Shown: piece after piece, positions 52,831 through 62,232 of the stretch | Numbering within the stretch: the first letter of the stretch is position 1 | Layout: every line of letters begins with the position of its first letter | From: Bacillota bacterium | GTDB lineage: Bacteria > Bacillota > Sulfobacillia > JAIMAT01 | Assembly: GCA_029961055.1 (NCBI GenBank) | Contig: JASBVM010000017.1 | Span: 1-64,000 of the forward strand | Length of the DNA: 64,000 nt | Direction: 5' to 3' | Program-made: the position numbers and the translations under genes | The notes under the pieces: model-generated | Seen by the model: the letters and a program-made list of their open reading frames with translations, nothing else | Databases searched by the model: none | Told to the model about the DNA's origin: nothing

Positions 52831-53105
52831 GCCGCTGGCGGGTGGTGGTGGAGGCGATGCCACGGCCCGGGGTCCGCGATCCCCAGGGCGACACGGTCCG
52901 GGCGGCGCTGGCCGCCGCCCATCCGTCGCTGGAGAGCGTCCGCGTCGGCCGGCGCGTCGAGCTGGTGCTGGAGGCGCCCGATCGGGAGCGGGCGCTGGCC
53001 GAGGCGCAGGCCGCCTGCGACGAGCTGCTGGTTCACCCGCTCCTGGAGACGGCGGAGCTGCACGTCGAGGCGTGGGAGCCGGCGGGCGCGCCGGCCGGGG
53101 GGTGA
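52827..53105 (+). CDS. purS: PurS subunit of FGAM synthase
   Basis: A 92-residue protein that bridges PurQ and PurL in the formylglycinamidine ribonucleotide synthase complex. It has the PurS pattern [20 protein letters not shown], then [14 protein letters not shown] and the final helix [13 protein letters not shown]. Start GTG in a GTGA overlap with purC, and the same overlap with purQ at the other end. A PurS gene implies the separate small PurL used here. Confidence 0.95.
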   Translation: MSRWRVVVEAMPRPGVRDPQGDTVRAALAAAHPSLESVRVGRRVELVLEAPDRERALAEAQAACDELLVHPLLETAELHVEAWEPAGAPAGG

Positions 53106-53854
53106 GCCCGCTGCGCGTGGCCGTCGTCCACTTCCCCGGCTCCAACTGCGACCGGGACACGCTCTGGGCCTTCCGGGAGGTGCTGGGGGAGGAGGCTGTC
53201 CCCGTCGACCACGAGCGCGCGACGCTGCCCGCGGTCGACCTGGTGGTCCTGCCCGGGGGCTTCAGCTACGGCGACTACCTCCGCCCGGGGGCCGTGGCCG
53301 CCCGCGCGCCGGTGATGCGGGCGGTACGGGCCCACGCCGCCGCGGGGGGCCTGGTCCTGGGCATCTGCAACGGCTTCCAGATCCTCTGTGAGGCGGGGCT
53401 CCTCCCCGGCGCCCTGGTCCGGAACGAGAGCGGCCGCTTCGTCTGCCGCACGGTCCACCTGCGGGTGGAGAGCGACCGGGCGCCCCTGACCGCGGCGCTG
53501 CGACCGGGCGAGGTGATCCGCCTGCCCGTCGCCCACGGCGCCGGCAACTACCGGCTTCCCCCCGGCGAGGCGGAGCGGCTGGCCGCCCAGGGACGCATCC
53601 TCCTCCGCTACGCCGACGCCCGCGGCGAGGTGACGCCCGAGGCCAACCCCAACGGCTCCGAGGCGAGCATCGCCGGCGTCGCCGACGCCGCCGGGAACGT
53701 GATGGGGCTGATGCCGCATCCCGAGCGCGCCGTCGCCGCATGGCAGGGGTCGGTCGACGGGCTCCGGCTCCTGCGCTCGCTCCTGGGAGCGGACGAGGGT
53801 GCCGAGCGGGGCGCCAGGGGTCCCGAGACGTGGATTCCGATGTGGACGCCATGA
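53102..53854 (+). CDS. purQ: FGAM synthase glutaminase subunit PurQ
   Basis: PurQ is the class I glutamine amidotransferase that gives ammonia to PurL. The 250 residues show VAVVHFPGSNCDRDTLWAF, LPGGFSYGDYLRPGAVAAR, the nucleophile Cys in LGICNGFQIL and the C-terminal GLMPHPERAV with the catalytic His and Glu. The C-terminal 25 residues (GADEGAERGARGPETW) are an extra, low-complexity tail. GTG start overlapping purS. Confidence 0.96.
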   Translation: MSPLRVAVVHFPGSNCDRDTLWAFREVLGEEAVPVDHERATLPAVDLVVLPGGFSYGDYLRPGAVAARAPVMRAVRAHAAAGGLVLGICNGFQILCEAGLLPGALVRNESGRFVCRTVHLRVESDRAPLTAALRPGEVIRLPVAHGAGNYRLPPGEAERLAAQGRILLRYADARGEVTPEANPNGSEASIAGVADAAGNVMGLMPHPERAVAAWQGSVDGLRLLRSLLGADEGAERGARGPETWIPMWTP

Positions 53855-53917
53855 TGGCGACCGTGATGGCATGACGCCTCTTGCTGCAAGGACCGCCGAG
53901 AGGGGTGGGCAAGCCGC

Positions 53918-56008
53918 GTGACAACCCCCGCCGACCTTCACGCTCGAGCTCGACGCCGGCGACGCCGGCCGGTCTGGGAGGAAGTCGGCCTGACCGCCGG
54001 GGAGTACCGGCGCGTCGTCCGGCTGATCGGCCGCGATCCCAACCCGGTGGAGCTGGGCGTCTTCGGGCTCCTCTGGTCCGAGCACTGCAGCTACAAGTCC
54101 TCCCGGGCGTTCCTGGGCCGGCTTCCTTCCGCGGGGCCGCAGGTGGTCCAGGGGCCGGGAGGCAACGCCGGGGTGGTGGAGACGGGGGAGGGCTGGTGGG
54201 TGGCCGTCCGCATCGAGAGCCACAACCACCCCACCGCCGTCGATCCCTACCAGGGTGCGGCCACCGGCGCGGGAGGCATCCTCCGCGACGTCCTCTCCAC
54301 CGGAGCCCGGCCGGTGGCGCTCCTCGACTCGCTCCGGGTCGGCCCGCCGGGCGACCGCCGCTCCCTGCGCCTGCTCGACGGCATGGTCCGCGGCGTCGGC
54401 GACTACGGCAACTCGGTGGGCGTGCCCACCGTGGGCGGGGAGGTCGTCTTCCACCCGGGCTACGCGGCCGCACCGCTCCTGAACGTGATGTGCGTGGGGC
54501 TCCTCCGCCCGGGTTCGCTCCTCTCCCCCGCCGCCCGGGGCGAGGGCAACCCGGTCTGGCTCCTCGGCTCGGCCACCGGCCGCGACGGCCTCCACGGCGC
54601 CAGTCTCCTCGCCTCGCGGGCGTTGGCCGCCGCCGGCGGGGAGGAGCGTTCGCTCCGTCCCGCCGTCCAGGTGGGCGACCCCCTCGCGGGCAAGGTGCTG
54701 ATCGAGGGCTGCCTCGCCCTGGCCGAGGCGGGTCTCGTGGTCGGCCTCAACGACCTGGGCGCGGGCGGCATCGCCGCCTCCGCCGCGGAGGCGGCGGCCC
54801 GGGCGGGGACGGGGCTCCTCCTCGACCTCGACCGGGTGGCGCTGCGCGACCCCACCCTGGGGCCGTACGAGATCCTGCTCTCCGAGACGCAGGAGCGCAT
54901 GCTCCTGGTCAGCCCGGCCGGGCGCGAGGCGGAGGTGGAGGAACTGGTCGGCCGCTTCGGCCTGCCAGCCCGGCGGATCGGCCGGGTGACCGGCGACGGT
55001 CGCCTGGTCGCCCTCTGGCGGGGCCGGACGGTGGTCGACCTGCCCGTGGCGGCGCTGACCGAGAAGGCGCCGCGTTACCGGCGGCCCGCCCGCAGACGCG
55101 GCCGGCAGGCCGAGAGCGGCCGCGAGCCCGGAGCGCCCGGGCGGCCGCCCCTCCCGGATCCCGCCCTGCTCCGCCGGGTGAGCGAGCAGTACGACCGCCA
55201 GGTGGGTCACCTCACCCTGCGCGCCCCGGGCTTCGGCGGCGACCAGGGGGCGGCGCTCCTCCGCCTGCCGGGCGGTCGCGGGGCGCTGGCGCTGGCCATG
55301 GCCGGGCGCGAGGAGGCGTGCGGGCGCGATCCCTTCCTGGGCGCCGCGCTCAGCGTCGCCGCCGCCCTCCGCCCGCTGGCCGCCCTGGGCGCGGAGCCGC
55401 TGGCCCTGGTGGACGCGCTCAACCTGGCCAGCCCGGAGCGGCCCGAGGTGATGGGGGACTTCCTCGACCTGGTGGAGGGCGTCGCCCGGGCCGCGGAGCA
55501 CCTGGGGGTGCCGGTGGTGGGCGGCAACGTCAGCTTCTACAACGAGACGGGGGAGGCGGGCGCCGTGCCCACCCCCGTCATCGGCGCCGTGGGACGCGTC
55601 CGCGACTTCGAGCGCGCGCTGGCGCGACCCGGGCCGGGCTGGCTCCTCCTGCTCTGCAGCCCGGCCGGCGGGGAGTCTGGCCTGGACGCCCTCCTGGAAG
55701 AGGAGCGGCGGCTTCAGGAAGCCTGCCGGGCCGCGGTGGCCGAGGGGCTGGCGGTCGCGGCCCACGTGGGCCGCGCGGGCCTGGCCGCCACGCTCGCAAG
55801 CTGGCTGCCCGGGGGGCTCGGGCTCGAGGAGCCGCCGGAGTCCGCCGCGGGCGGGGAGGGTGCGGCGTCGGTCTGGGAGCCGGGCCGCTTCCTCCTGGCG
55901 GTGGCGCCGGAGCGGACGGCCGAGATGGAGGCGCGGGCGCGCCGGCACGGTCTGCGACTCGAGCCGCTGGGTCGGCTGGTCGAGGGGGTGGGCGGATGGC
56001 CGAACTGA
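53918..56008 (+). CDS. purL: FGAM synthase subunit PurL (small form)
   Basis: The ATP-dependent synthase subunit that makes formylglycinamidine ribonucleotide. The 696 residues contain GLLWSEHCSYKSSR (catalytic His), VRIESHNHPTAVDPYQGAATGAGG with metal-binding residues, DGMVRGVGDYGNSVGVPTVGGE, GLNDLGAGGIAASAAE, and, in the second half, VPVVGGNVSFYNETG. The protein is about 40 residues shorter than the Bacillus enzyme, mainly in linkers and near the C-terminus. The start is GTG 53918 after a 63-base gap, the longest in the operon, with GAGAGGGGTGGG upstream. Confidence 0.96.
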   Translation: MTTPADLHARARRRRRRPVWEEVGLTAGEYRRVVRLIGRDPNPVELGVFGLLWSEHCSYKSSRAFLGRLPSAGPQVVQGPGGNAGVVETGEGWWVAVRIESHNHPTAVDPYQGAATGAGGILRDVLSTGARPVALLDSLRVGPPGDRRSLRLLDGMVRGVGDYGNSVGVPTVGGEVVFHPGYAAAPLLNVMCVGLLRPGSLLSPAARGEGNPVWLLGSATGRDGLHGASLLASRALAAAGGEERSLRPAVQVGDPLAGKVLIEGCLALAEAGLVVGLNDLGAGGIAASAAEAAARAGTGLLLDLDRVALRDPTLGPYEILLSETQERMLLVSPAGREAEVEELVGRFGLPARRIGRVTGDGRLVALWRGRTVVDLPVAALTEKAPRYRRPARRRGRQAESGREPGAPGRPPLPDPALLRRVSEQYDRQVGHLTLRAPGFGGDQGAALLRLPGGRGALALAMAGREEACGRDPFLGAALSVAAALRPLAALGAEPLALVDALNLASPERPEVMGDFLDLVEGVARAAEHLGVPVVGGNVSFYNETGEAGAVPTPVIGAVGRVRDFERALARPGPGWLLLLCSPAGGESGLDALLEEERRLQEACRAAVAEGLAVAAHVGRAGLAATLASWLPGGLGLEEPPESAAGGEGAASVWEPGRFLLAVAPERTAEMEARARRHGLRLEPLGRLVEGVGGWPN

Positions 56009-57462
56009 GCGGCGCCCCGCGCGAGGCCTGCGGCATCTTCGCCGTCTGGAACCACCCCGATCCGGTGCCGCTGGTCCGGCGCGGCCTGGTGGCGCTCCAG
56101 CACCGCGGGCAGGAGTCGGCCGGCATCGCCGTCCGCACACCCGGAGGGGAGCTGGCCGTCGAACGGGGGATGGGGACGGTGGACGAGGCGCTCCCGCCCG
56201 AGCGGCTGGCGCGGCTGCGGGGTCTCGGGCCGGACGCCGCGCTCGGCCACGTCCGCTACTCCACCAGCGGCGCCAGCCGCCTGGAGAACGCCCAGCCCTT
56301 CCTCGTCCGGCTCCGGCAGGGGCCGGCGGCGCTGGCGCACAACGGCGAGCTGGTCAACGCCGGGCGGCTCCGGCGGGCGCTGGAGCAGCGCGGTTCCATC
56401 TTCCAGAGCGAGAGCGACAGCGAGGTGATCGCCCACCTGGTGGCGGCCCGGCCGGAGCCGGATCTGGGCGAGGCCTTCCTCGAGGCCCTCCACATCCTCC
56501 AGGGCGCCTTCGCCCTCGCCCTCCTGGGTCCCTCGGCGCTCTGGGCGGTGCGCGACCCGTACGGCATCCGCCCGCTCACCCTGGGCCGGCTGGGACAGGC
56601 CTGGGTGGTCGCCTCGGAGAGCTGCGCCCTGGACGCGGTGGGGGCGGAGCCGCTGGGTGACGTGGAGCCGGGCGAGGCGGCGGTGATCGGGCCGGCCGGC
56701 CTCCGGCGGCGGCGCTACGCCCGCCCCCAGGAAGGCGACCGGCAGGCGCTCTGCCTCTTCGAGCTGATCTACCTCGCCCGGCCGGACACCCTGCTGGCCG
56801 GCGGCGACGTGCACAGCTTCCGCAAGCGGAGCGGCCGGGCGCTGGCCCGCGAGGCGCCGGCGGCGGCCGACGTGGTGATCGGCGTCCCCGACTCCAGCCT
56901 CTCCGCCGCCTCGGGCTACGCCGAGGCGCTCGGCCTTCCCTACGAGATGGGGTTGGTGCGGAACCGGTACGTGGGGAGGACCTTCATCGAGCCGGAGGAG
57001 GCGGACCGCGGCGACCGGGTCCGTCTCAAGCTGAACGTGGTCCGCCCGGTGGTGGCCGGCCGCCGGGTGGTGCTGGTGGACGACTCGCTGGTGCGGGGGA
57101 CCACCGCCCGCCGGATCGTCGACCTGCTCCGCGCGGCGGGCGCCGCGGAGGTCCACCTGCGCATCGCCTCCGCGCCCTTCCGCTTCCCCTGCCGGTACGG
57201 CATCGACGCCTCCAAGCGGGGCGAGCTCTTCGCCGCCAGCCGGACGGTGGCGGAGATGCGCGCGGAGCTGGGGGTGGAGAGCCTCGCCTTCCTCAGCCTG
57301 GAGGGGCTGCTGGAGGCCGCCGGCGAGAGGCCTGGCCGGGCCGCCCGCTTCTGCACCGCCTGCTTCCGGGGCGACTACCCGGTGCCGCTGCCGGACGACG
57401 GAGAGGAGCGGCCCCCGGCGCTGCCCCTCCCCCCCTCCCCCCTGGAGGAAGCGATCGGATGA
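55996..57462 (+). CDS. purF: Amidophosphoribosyltransferase, Fe-S type
   Basis: PurF makes phosphoribosylamine from PRPP and glutamine, the committed purine step. The precursor has an 11-residue propeptide (MAELSGAPREA) before the nucleophile Cys12 in ACGIFAVW. The PRPP loop is VVLVDDSLVRGTT (358-370). Four cysteines (253, 399, 453, 456) match the 4Fe-4S ligands of the Bacillus enzyme, so this is the oxygen-sensitive Fe-S form. ATG 55996 lies 13 bases inside purL. Confidence 0.96.
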   Translation: MAELSGAPREACGIFAVWNHPDPVPLVRRGLVALQHRGQESAGIAVRTPGGELAVERGMGTVDEALPPERLARLRGLGPDAALGHVRYSTSGASRLENAQPFLVRLRQGPAALAHNGELVNAGRLRRALEQRGSIFQSESDSEVIAHLVAARPEPDLGEAFLEALHILQGAFALALLGPSALWAVRDPYGIRPLTLGRLGQAWVVASESCALDAVGAEPLGDVEPGEAAVIGPAGLRRRRYARPQEGDRQALCLFELIYLARPDTLLAGGDVHSFRKRSGRALAREAPAAADVVIGVPDSSLSAASGYAEALGLPYEMGLVRNRYVGRTFIEPEEADRGDRVRLKLNVVRPVVAGRRVVLVDDSLVRGTTARRIVDLLRAAGAAEVHLRIASAPFRFPCRYGIDASKRGELFAASRTVAEMRAELGVESLAFLSLEGLLEAAGERPGRAARFCTACFRGDYPVPLPDDGEERPPALPLPPSPLEEAIG

Positions 57463-58508
57463 GCGACGCGACGCAGCGCCCCCCGCGCCCGGTCCCCCTC
57501 ACCTACGCGGCGGCGGGGGTCCACCTGGAGGACGCCGAAGAGCTGGTCCGGCGCATCGCGCCGCTGGCGCGGGCGACGCAGCGGCCCGAGGTGGTGGCGG
57601 GGGTGGGCGGCTTCGCCGGCCTCTCCCGCCTGCCCGGTGGGTACCGCAGGCCGCTCCTGGTGGCAGGCGCCGACGGGGTCGGCTCCAAACTCCTCCTGGC
57701 CGCCGCCCTGGACCGGCACGAGGGCGCGGGCGTCGACTGCGTGGCCATGAACGTCAACGACATCCTGACGGTGGGTGCCGAGCCGCTCTTCTTCCTCGAC
57801 TACCTGGCGGCGCACCGCCTGGAGCCCGCCTTCGTGGCCCGCGTGGTGGCGGGCGTGGCCGAGGGTTGCCGGCAGGCGGGGTGCGCGCTCCTGGGCGGCG
57901 AGTCGGCCGAGATGCCCGACCTCTACCCGCCCGGCCGCTACGACCTGGCCGGCTTCGCCGTGGGGGTGGTGGAGGAGGAACGCCGGCTCGGGCCGGAGCG
58001 CGTCCGGCCGGGCGACCGGCTGCTGGGGCTGGCCAGCTCCGGCCTCCACGCCAACGGCTACGCCCTCGCCAGGAAGGCGCTGCTGGAACGGGGCGGCCTG
58101 CGCCTCGACCGGCCGCTCCCGGGAACGGGGCCGACCGCCCCCGCCCTGGGCGACCTGCTGCTGGAGCCCACCCGCATCTACGTGCGACCGGTCCTCGATC
58201 TCCTCCGGGCTGCGGGCGAGGCGGTCCACGCGGCCGCCCACGTGACCGGCGGGGGGCTGGAGGCCAACCTCCGGCGCGTCCTGCCCGCCGGCCTCCGCCC
58301 CGAGATCGAGCGCAGCTGGCCCGAGCCGCCCCTCTTCCGCGCCATCCGCGAGGCGGGCGAGGTGGCGCAGGCGGAGATGGAGCGCGTCTTCAACCTGGGC
58401 GTCGGCTTCGTCCTGGTGGTGGCCGCCGGCGCCGAGGAGGAGGCGGCCCGCCGCCTGCGGGCCGCGGGGCAGGAAGTCTGGCCGGCCGGGCGGGTGGTCC
58501 GGGCATGA
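57459..58508 (+). CDS. purM: AIR synthetase
   Basis: PurM closes the imidazole ring to give aminoimidazole ribonucleotide. The 349 residues have LTYAAAGVHLEDAEELV, LVAGADGVGSKLLLA (ATP/Mg), DCVAMNVNDILTVGAEPLFFLDYLA, GGESAEMPDLY, GLASSGLHANGYALAR and HVTGGGLEANLRRVLP. ATGA overlap with purF, and another with purN. Confidence 0.96.
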   Translation: MSDATQRPPRPVPLTYAAAGVHLEDAEELVRRIAPLARATQRPEVVAGVGGFAGLSRLPGGYRRPLLVAGADGVGSKLLLAAALDRHEGAGVDCVAMNVNDILTVGAEPLFFLDYLAAHRLEPAFVARVVAGVAEGCRQAGCALLGGESAEMPDLYPPGRYDLAGFAVGVVEEERRLGPERVRPGDRLLGLASSGLHANGYALARKALLERGGLRLDRPLPGTGPTAPALGDLLLEPTRIYVRPVLDLLRAAGEAVHAAAHVTGGGLEANLRRVLPAGLRPEIERSWPEPPLFRAIREAGEVAQAEMERVFNLGVGFVLVVAAGAEEEAARRLRAAGQEVWPAGRVVRA

Positions 58509-59179
58509 GCAGCCGGGGCGGGCTCCTCTTCGACGGCTCCCGCCCCGCCGGGCGCTCTCCGGGCAGCCCGGTGCCGCTGGGCTTCCTGGTCTCGGGCCGG
58601 GGCTCCAACCTGGAGGCGATCCTGGCGGCGGTGGAGCGGGGCGAGTTGCCGGCCGAACCACGGCTCGTCCTCTCCGACAGGGCGGGCGTCCGGGCGCTGG
58701 AGGTGGCGCGGGCGCACGGGGTTCCGGCGCAGGTGCTGGAGCGGAGGGAGTTCCCGGACCGGGAGGCGTACGAGCGGGCGCTGGCCGGACGCTTCCTCGA
58801 GCGGGGGGTGGAGCTCTGCGCCATGGCCGGCTTCCTGCGGCTGGTCGGAACCGCCTTTCTCGAGGCGCTGGGCGGGCGGGTGACGAACGTCCACCCCTCC
58901 CTGCTCCCGGCCTTTCCCGGCCTGGAGGCGCAGCGCCAGGCGCTGGAGTACGGGGTGCGGGTGGCGGGCTGCACCGTCCACTTCGTGGACGAGGAGATGG
59001 ACCACGGGCCCATCATCCTCCAGGCCGCGGTGCCGGTGCTGGACGAGGACACCCCCGAGAGCCTGGCCGACCGGATCCTGCGCGAGGAACACCGGATCTA
59101 CCCGGAGGCGATCCGGCTCTACGCGCTCGACCGGCTGCGCATCCGCGGCCGGCGCGTCCTGCAGCTCCCCGAAACGTGA
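58505..59179 (+). CDS. purN: GAR transformylase (10-formyl-THF dependent)
   Basis: PurN formylates glycinamide ribonucleotide. The 224 residues show LGFLVSGRGSNLEAIL (phosphate loop), MAGFLRLVGTAFLEAL, TNVHPSLLPAFPGLEAQRQAL with the catalytic Asn-x-His, and GCTVHFVDEEMDHGPIILQ with the catalytic Asp. A 24-residue N-terminal leader (SSRGGLLFDGSRPAGRSPGS) is longer than usual. ATG 58505 overlaps the purM stop; a later start would lose this coupling. Confidence 0.95.
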   Translation: MSSRGGLLFDGSRPAGRSPGSPVPLGFLVSGRGSNLEAILAAVERGELPAEPRLVLSDRAGVRALEVARAHGVPAQVLERREFPDREAYERALAGRFLERGVELCAMAGFLRLVGTAFLEALGGRVTNVHPSLLPAFPGLEAQRQALEYGVRVAGCTVHFVDEEMDHGPIILQAAVPVLDEDTPESLADRILREEHRIYPEAIRLYALDRLRIRGRRVLQLPET

Positions 59180-59198
59180 CGGCGAGGTGAGAAGCTTC

Positions 59199-60746
59199 AT
59201 GCGGATCCGTCGGGCACTTCTGAGCGTCAGCGAGAAGATCGGCATCGTCGAGCTGGGACGGGGCCTGGTCGAGCTGGGCGTCCGGCTCCTCTCCACGGGC
59301 GGGACGGCCCGTGCCCTGGAGGCGGCGGGCGTGCCGGTGACGCCGGTGGAGGAGGTGACCGGCTGGGGGGAGATGCTCGCCGGCCGCGTCAAGACGCTCC
59401 ACCCCGCCATCCACGCCGCCATCCTGGCGCGGCGGGAGGAGGCGGGCGACCTGGAGGAGATCCGCCGCGCGGGGATCGAGCCCATCGACCTGGTGGCGGT
59501 CAACCTCTACCCCTTCCTGGAGCAGCCGTCGCTGGAGCAGATCGACATCGGCGGCCCCACGCTGCTCCGGGCCGCCGCCAAGAACTGGCCCTCGGTGGTC
59601 GTCCTCTCCGACCCCGCCCAGTACGGGCCGGTGCTGGAGGCGCTGCGCGAGGCGGGCGACCTCGGGCCCGGGGAGCGGCGCCGCCTGGCGGCCGCCGCCT
59701 TCCGCCACGTGGCCGTCTACGACGCCGCGGTGGCGGGCTGGCTGGAGCCGCCGGGGCCGGCCGGCGAGGGCGAGCTGCCCGCGGAGCTCCCCTTCGGCCT
59801 CCGGAAGCTGGCCGATCTCCGCTACGGCGAGAATCCGCACCAGCGGGCGGCCGTCTATGCCGAGGCGCGGCCCCGGGGCCCGGCGCGTCCCACCGCGCTG
59901 GCGGAGGCGGTGCCCCTGCAGGGGAAGCCCCTCTCCTACAACAACCTGCAGGACGCGCAGGCCGCCTGGCGGCTGGTGCGCGAGTTCGACGCCAGCGGGC
60001 GGCCGGCGGCGGCGGCCGTCAAACACGCCACCCCCTGCGGCGTCGCCCTGGGGGAGACGCTGGCGCAGGCCTTCGCCCGTGCCCGCGACGCCGATCCGGT
60101 CTCCATCTTCGGCGGCGTCGTGGCCCTCAACCGGCCGGTGGACGCGGCCACGGCCGCCGATCTGGGCGACCTCTTCCTGGAGGTGGTGGCGGCGCCCGGC
60201 TTCGAGCCGGAGGCTCTGGAGCGGTTGAAGCGGAGGCGGAACCTGCGCCTGCTCGCCCTCGACCCGGAGGCGCCCGTCGCCGCCCCCCTGGAGCTGCGCC
60301 CCATCGCAGGCGGCGCCCTCCTCCAGGAGGCCGACCTCCAGCCTGTGGATCCCACCACCTGGCGCCCGGTGGCCGGGGACCCGCTTCCTCCCGGCTCCCC
60401 GCTCCTCGCCGACCTGGAGTTCGCCTGGCGCGTGGTCCGCCACGCCCGCTCCAACGCCATCGTCGTGGCCCGGGACGGACGCACGCTGGGCATCGGTGCC
60501 GGCCAGGTCAACCGCATCGACGCCGCCCGCCAGGCGCTGGAGCGGGCGGGTGAGGCCGCCCGCGGCGCCGTCCTCGCCTCCGACGGCTTCTTCCCCTTCG
60601 GGGACGTGGCCGAGGCGGCGGCCGAGGCGGGAATCGCCGCCATCGTCGAGCCCGGCGGCTCGATCCGCGACGAGGAGACGATCCGCACCTGCCGGGAGGC
60701 GGGCATCGCCCTCTATTTCACCGGCGTCCGCCACTTCCGTCACTGA
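59199..60746 (+). CDS. purH: AICAR transformylase / IMP cyclohydrolase
   Basis: The bifunctional enzyme for the last two steps to IMP. The N-terminal cyclohydrolase domain has RRALLSVSEKIGIVELGR, STGGTARALEAAGVPVT and GRVKTLHPAIHAAIL. The C-terminal transformylase has LRYGENPHQRAAVY, PLSYNNLQDAQAAWRLV, VKHATPCGVALG with the catalytic Lys-His, VSIFGGVVALN and FPFGDVAEAAAEAGIAAIVEPGGSIRDEE. The start is ATG 59199 (515 residues) after GAGGTGAG; a GTG four codons earlier lies within the ribosome site. Confidence 0.97.
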   Translation: MRIRRALLSVSEKIGIVELGRGLVELGVRLLSTGGTARALEAAGVPVTPVEEVTGWGEMLAGRVKTLHPAIHAAILARREEAGDLEEIRRAGIEPIDLVAVNLYPFLEQPSLEQIDIGGPTLLRAAAKNWPSVVVLSDPAQYGPVLEALREAGDLGPGERRRLAAAAFRHVAVYDAAVAGWLEPPGPAGEGELPAELPFGLRKLADLRYGENPHQRAAVYAEARPRGPARPTALAEAVPLQGKPLSYNNLQDAQAAWRLVREFDASGRPAAAAVKHATPCGVALGETLAQAFARARDADPVSIFGGVVALNRPVDAATAADLGDLFLEVVAAPGFEPEALERLKRRRNLRLLALDPEAPVAAPLELRPIAGGALLQEADLQPVDPTTWRPVAGDPLPPGSPLLADLEFAWRVVRHARSNAIVVARDGRTLGIGAGQVNRIDAARQALERAGEAARGAVLASDGFFPFGDVAEAAAEAGIAAIVEPGGSIRDEETIRTCREAGIALYFTGVRHFRH

Positions 60747-60774
60747 ACGGACCGGCGGCGAGGAGGAAGCGCCC

Positions 60775-62232
60775 TTGGAAGCGACCCCGCCCCCTGCGGG
60801 GGCGGCGAGAGGAACGGGTTCGGGGCGGCGGCGCCCGGCGCGGATCCTGATCCTGGGTTCCGGCGCCCGCGAGCACGCGCTCGCCTGGTGGCTCCTTCGC
60901 GACCCGGGCGGACCGGCCGTGGCGGTCCTGCCGGGGAACGACGGCCTGCGCGCGGCAGGCGTGGCCACCCTGCCCGGCCCGGCCGAGGAGCCGGAGCAGG
61001 TGGTGGCCGTCGCGCGCGACTGGCGGGCGGAGCTGGTGGTGGTCGGCCCCGAGGCGCCCCTGGCCGCCGGTGTGGCCGACGCGCTGGCGGTCGCCGGCAT
61101 CCCCTGCCTCGGCCCGGTCCGGGCCGCCGCCCGTATCGAGAGCAGCAAGGCCTGGGCCCGCCTCTTCATGGCCCGTCACGGGATCCCCGGTCCCGCCTTC
61201 GGCCTGGCCTCCTCGCCGGAGGAGGTGGCCCGCTGGACCGCCTCCCGCCGCCCGCCCTACGTGCTCAAGGCGGACGGCCTGGCCGCCGGCAAGGGCGTCT
61301 TCGTCGCGCGCGACGCCAGCGAGGCGCTGGAGGTCGCCCGCCGCCTCCTCGCCGGTGCCCTGGGCGAGGCGGGCCGGCGGCTGGTGCTGGAGGAGCACCT
61401 GGAGGGGAGGGAACTCTCCGTCTTCGCCCTGGCCGGGGGCCGCGGCTGGCTCCGCCTGGGCGTGGCCCGTGATCACAAGCGGCTCCTGGAGGGTGACCGC
61501 GGACCCAACACGGGCGGGATGGGCGCCTATGCGCCGGTGGCCGACGCGGGGCCGGAGCTGCTGGAGGCCGTCGACCGGCGCATCCTGGCGCCCGCCCTGG
61601 CCGGCCTGGCCGAGGAGGGCGCCCCCTTTCACGGCTTCCTCTACGCGGGGTTGATGCTGACCCGGGAGGGTCCGCGGGTGCTCGAGTTCAACGCGCGCCT
61701 GGGCGACCCCGAGGCGCAGGTCCTCCTCCCCCTGCTGGCGGGTTGCGGCGCGCCCGGCGGCGCCCTCTCCGGCGGCCTCCCGGGCGGCTTCCGCGGCTGG
61801 TCGGAGCTCCTCCTCGCCGCCGCCCGCGGGGAGCTGCCGGAGGGCCTTCCCCCCGCCGGCCCGCCCGGCGATGCGCCCCGTCGCTGGGCGCTCGGCACCG
61901 TCCTCGCCGCCCCGGGCTACCCCGAGTCCCCCGGGCGCGACCTGCCCATCCGCGGGCTCGAGCGCTGGCAGCCGGCGGGAACGCCGGAGACGCTCGGCAC
62001 CGGTCTCCCCGAGCAGCTCCTCTTCCACGCCGCAACGCGCCAGGCGGGCGACGGCACCTGGCGGACGGCAGGCGGGCGGCTCCTGACCGCGGTCGGCATA
62101 GGGCCCACGCTGGCGGCGGCCCGGGACCGCTCCCAGGCGCTAGTCGCCTCGCTCCGGCTCGACGGGGGCCTCTGGCGCCGCGACATCGGTCGGGCCGCGC
62201 CGGGACCGGAGCCCGGCACCCGGTCTCAGTAA
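60775..62232 (+). CDS. purD: GAR synthetase (phosphoribosylamine-glycine ligase)
   Basis: An ATP-grasp enzyme that joins phosphoribosylamine and glycine. The 485 residues have RILILGSGAREHALAWWL, VVVGPEAPLAAGVADALA, VLKADGLAAGKGVFVA, DHKRLLEGDRGPNTGGMGAYAP and VLEFNARLGDPEAQVLLPLL. About 22 polar residues precede the first strand, and the protein is about 60 residues longer than the average. The start is TTG 60775 just after GGAGGAAG. It ends the operon and overlaps the convergent dehydrogenase gene by seven bases. Confidence 0.95.
   Translation: MEATPPPAGAARGTGSGRRRPARILILGSGAREHALAWWLLRDPGGPAVAVLPGNDGLRAAGVATLPGPAEEPEQVVAVARDWRAELVVVGPEAPLAAGVADALAVAGIPCLGPVRAAARIESSKAWARLFMARHGIPGPAFGLASSPEEVARWTASRRPPYVLKADGLAAGKGVFVARDASEALEVARRLLAGALGEAGRRLVLEEHLEGRELSVFALAGGRGWLRLGVARDHKRLLEGDRGPNTGGMGAYAPVADAGPELLEAVDRRILAPALAGLAEEGAPFHGFLYAGLMLTREGPRVLEFNARLGDPEAQVLLPLLAGCGAPGGALSGGLPGGFRGWSELLLAAARGELPEGLPPAGPPGDAPRRWALGTVLAAPGYPESPGRDLPIRGLERWQPAGTPETLGTGLPEQLLFHAATRQAGDGTWRTAGGRLLTAVGIGPTLAAARDRSQALVASLRLDGGLWRRDIGRAAPGPEPGTRSQ

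Noticed and set aside
53881-55995. The upstream extension of the purF frame through purL
   Set aside because: It is the second frame of purL; PurF must start with a short propeptide before Cys12, which fixes ATG 55996.
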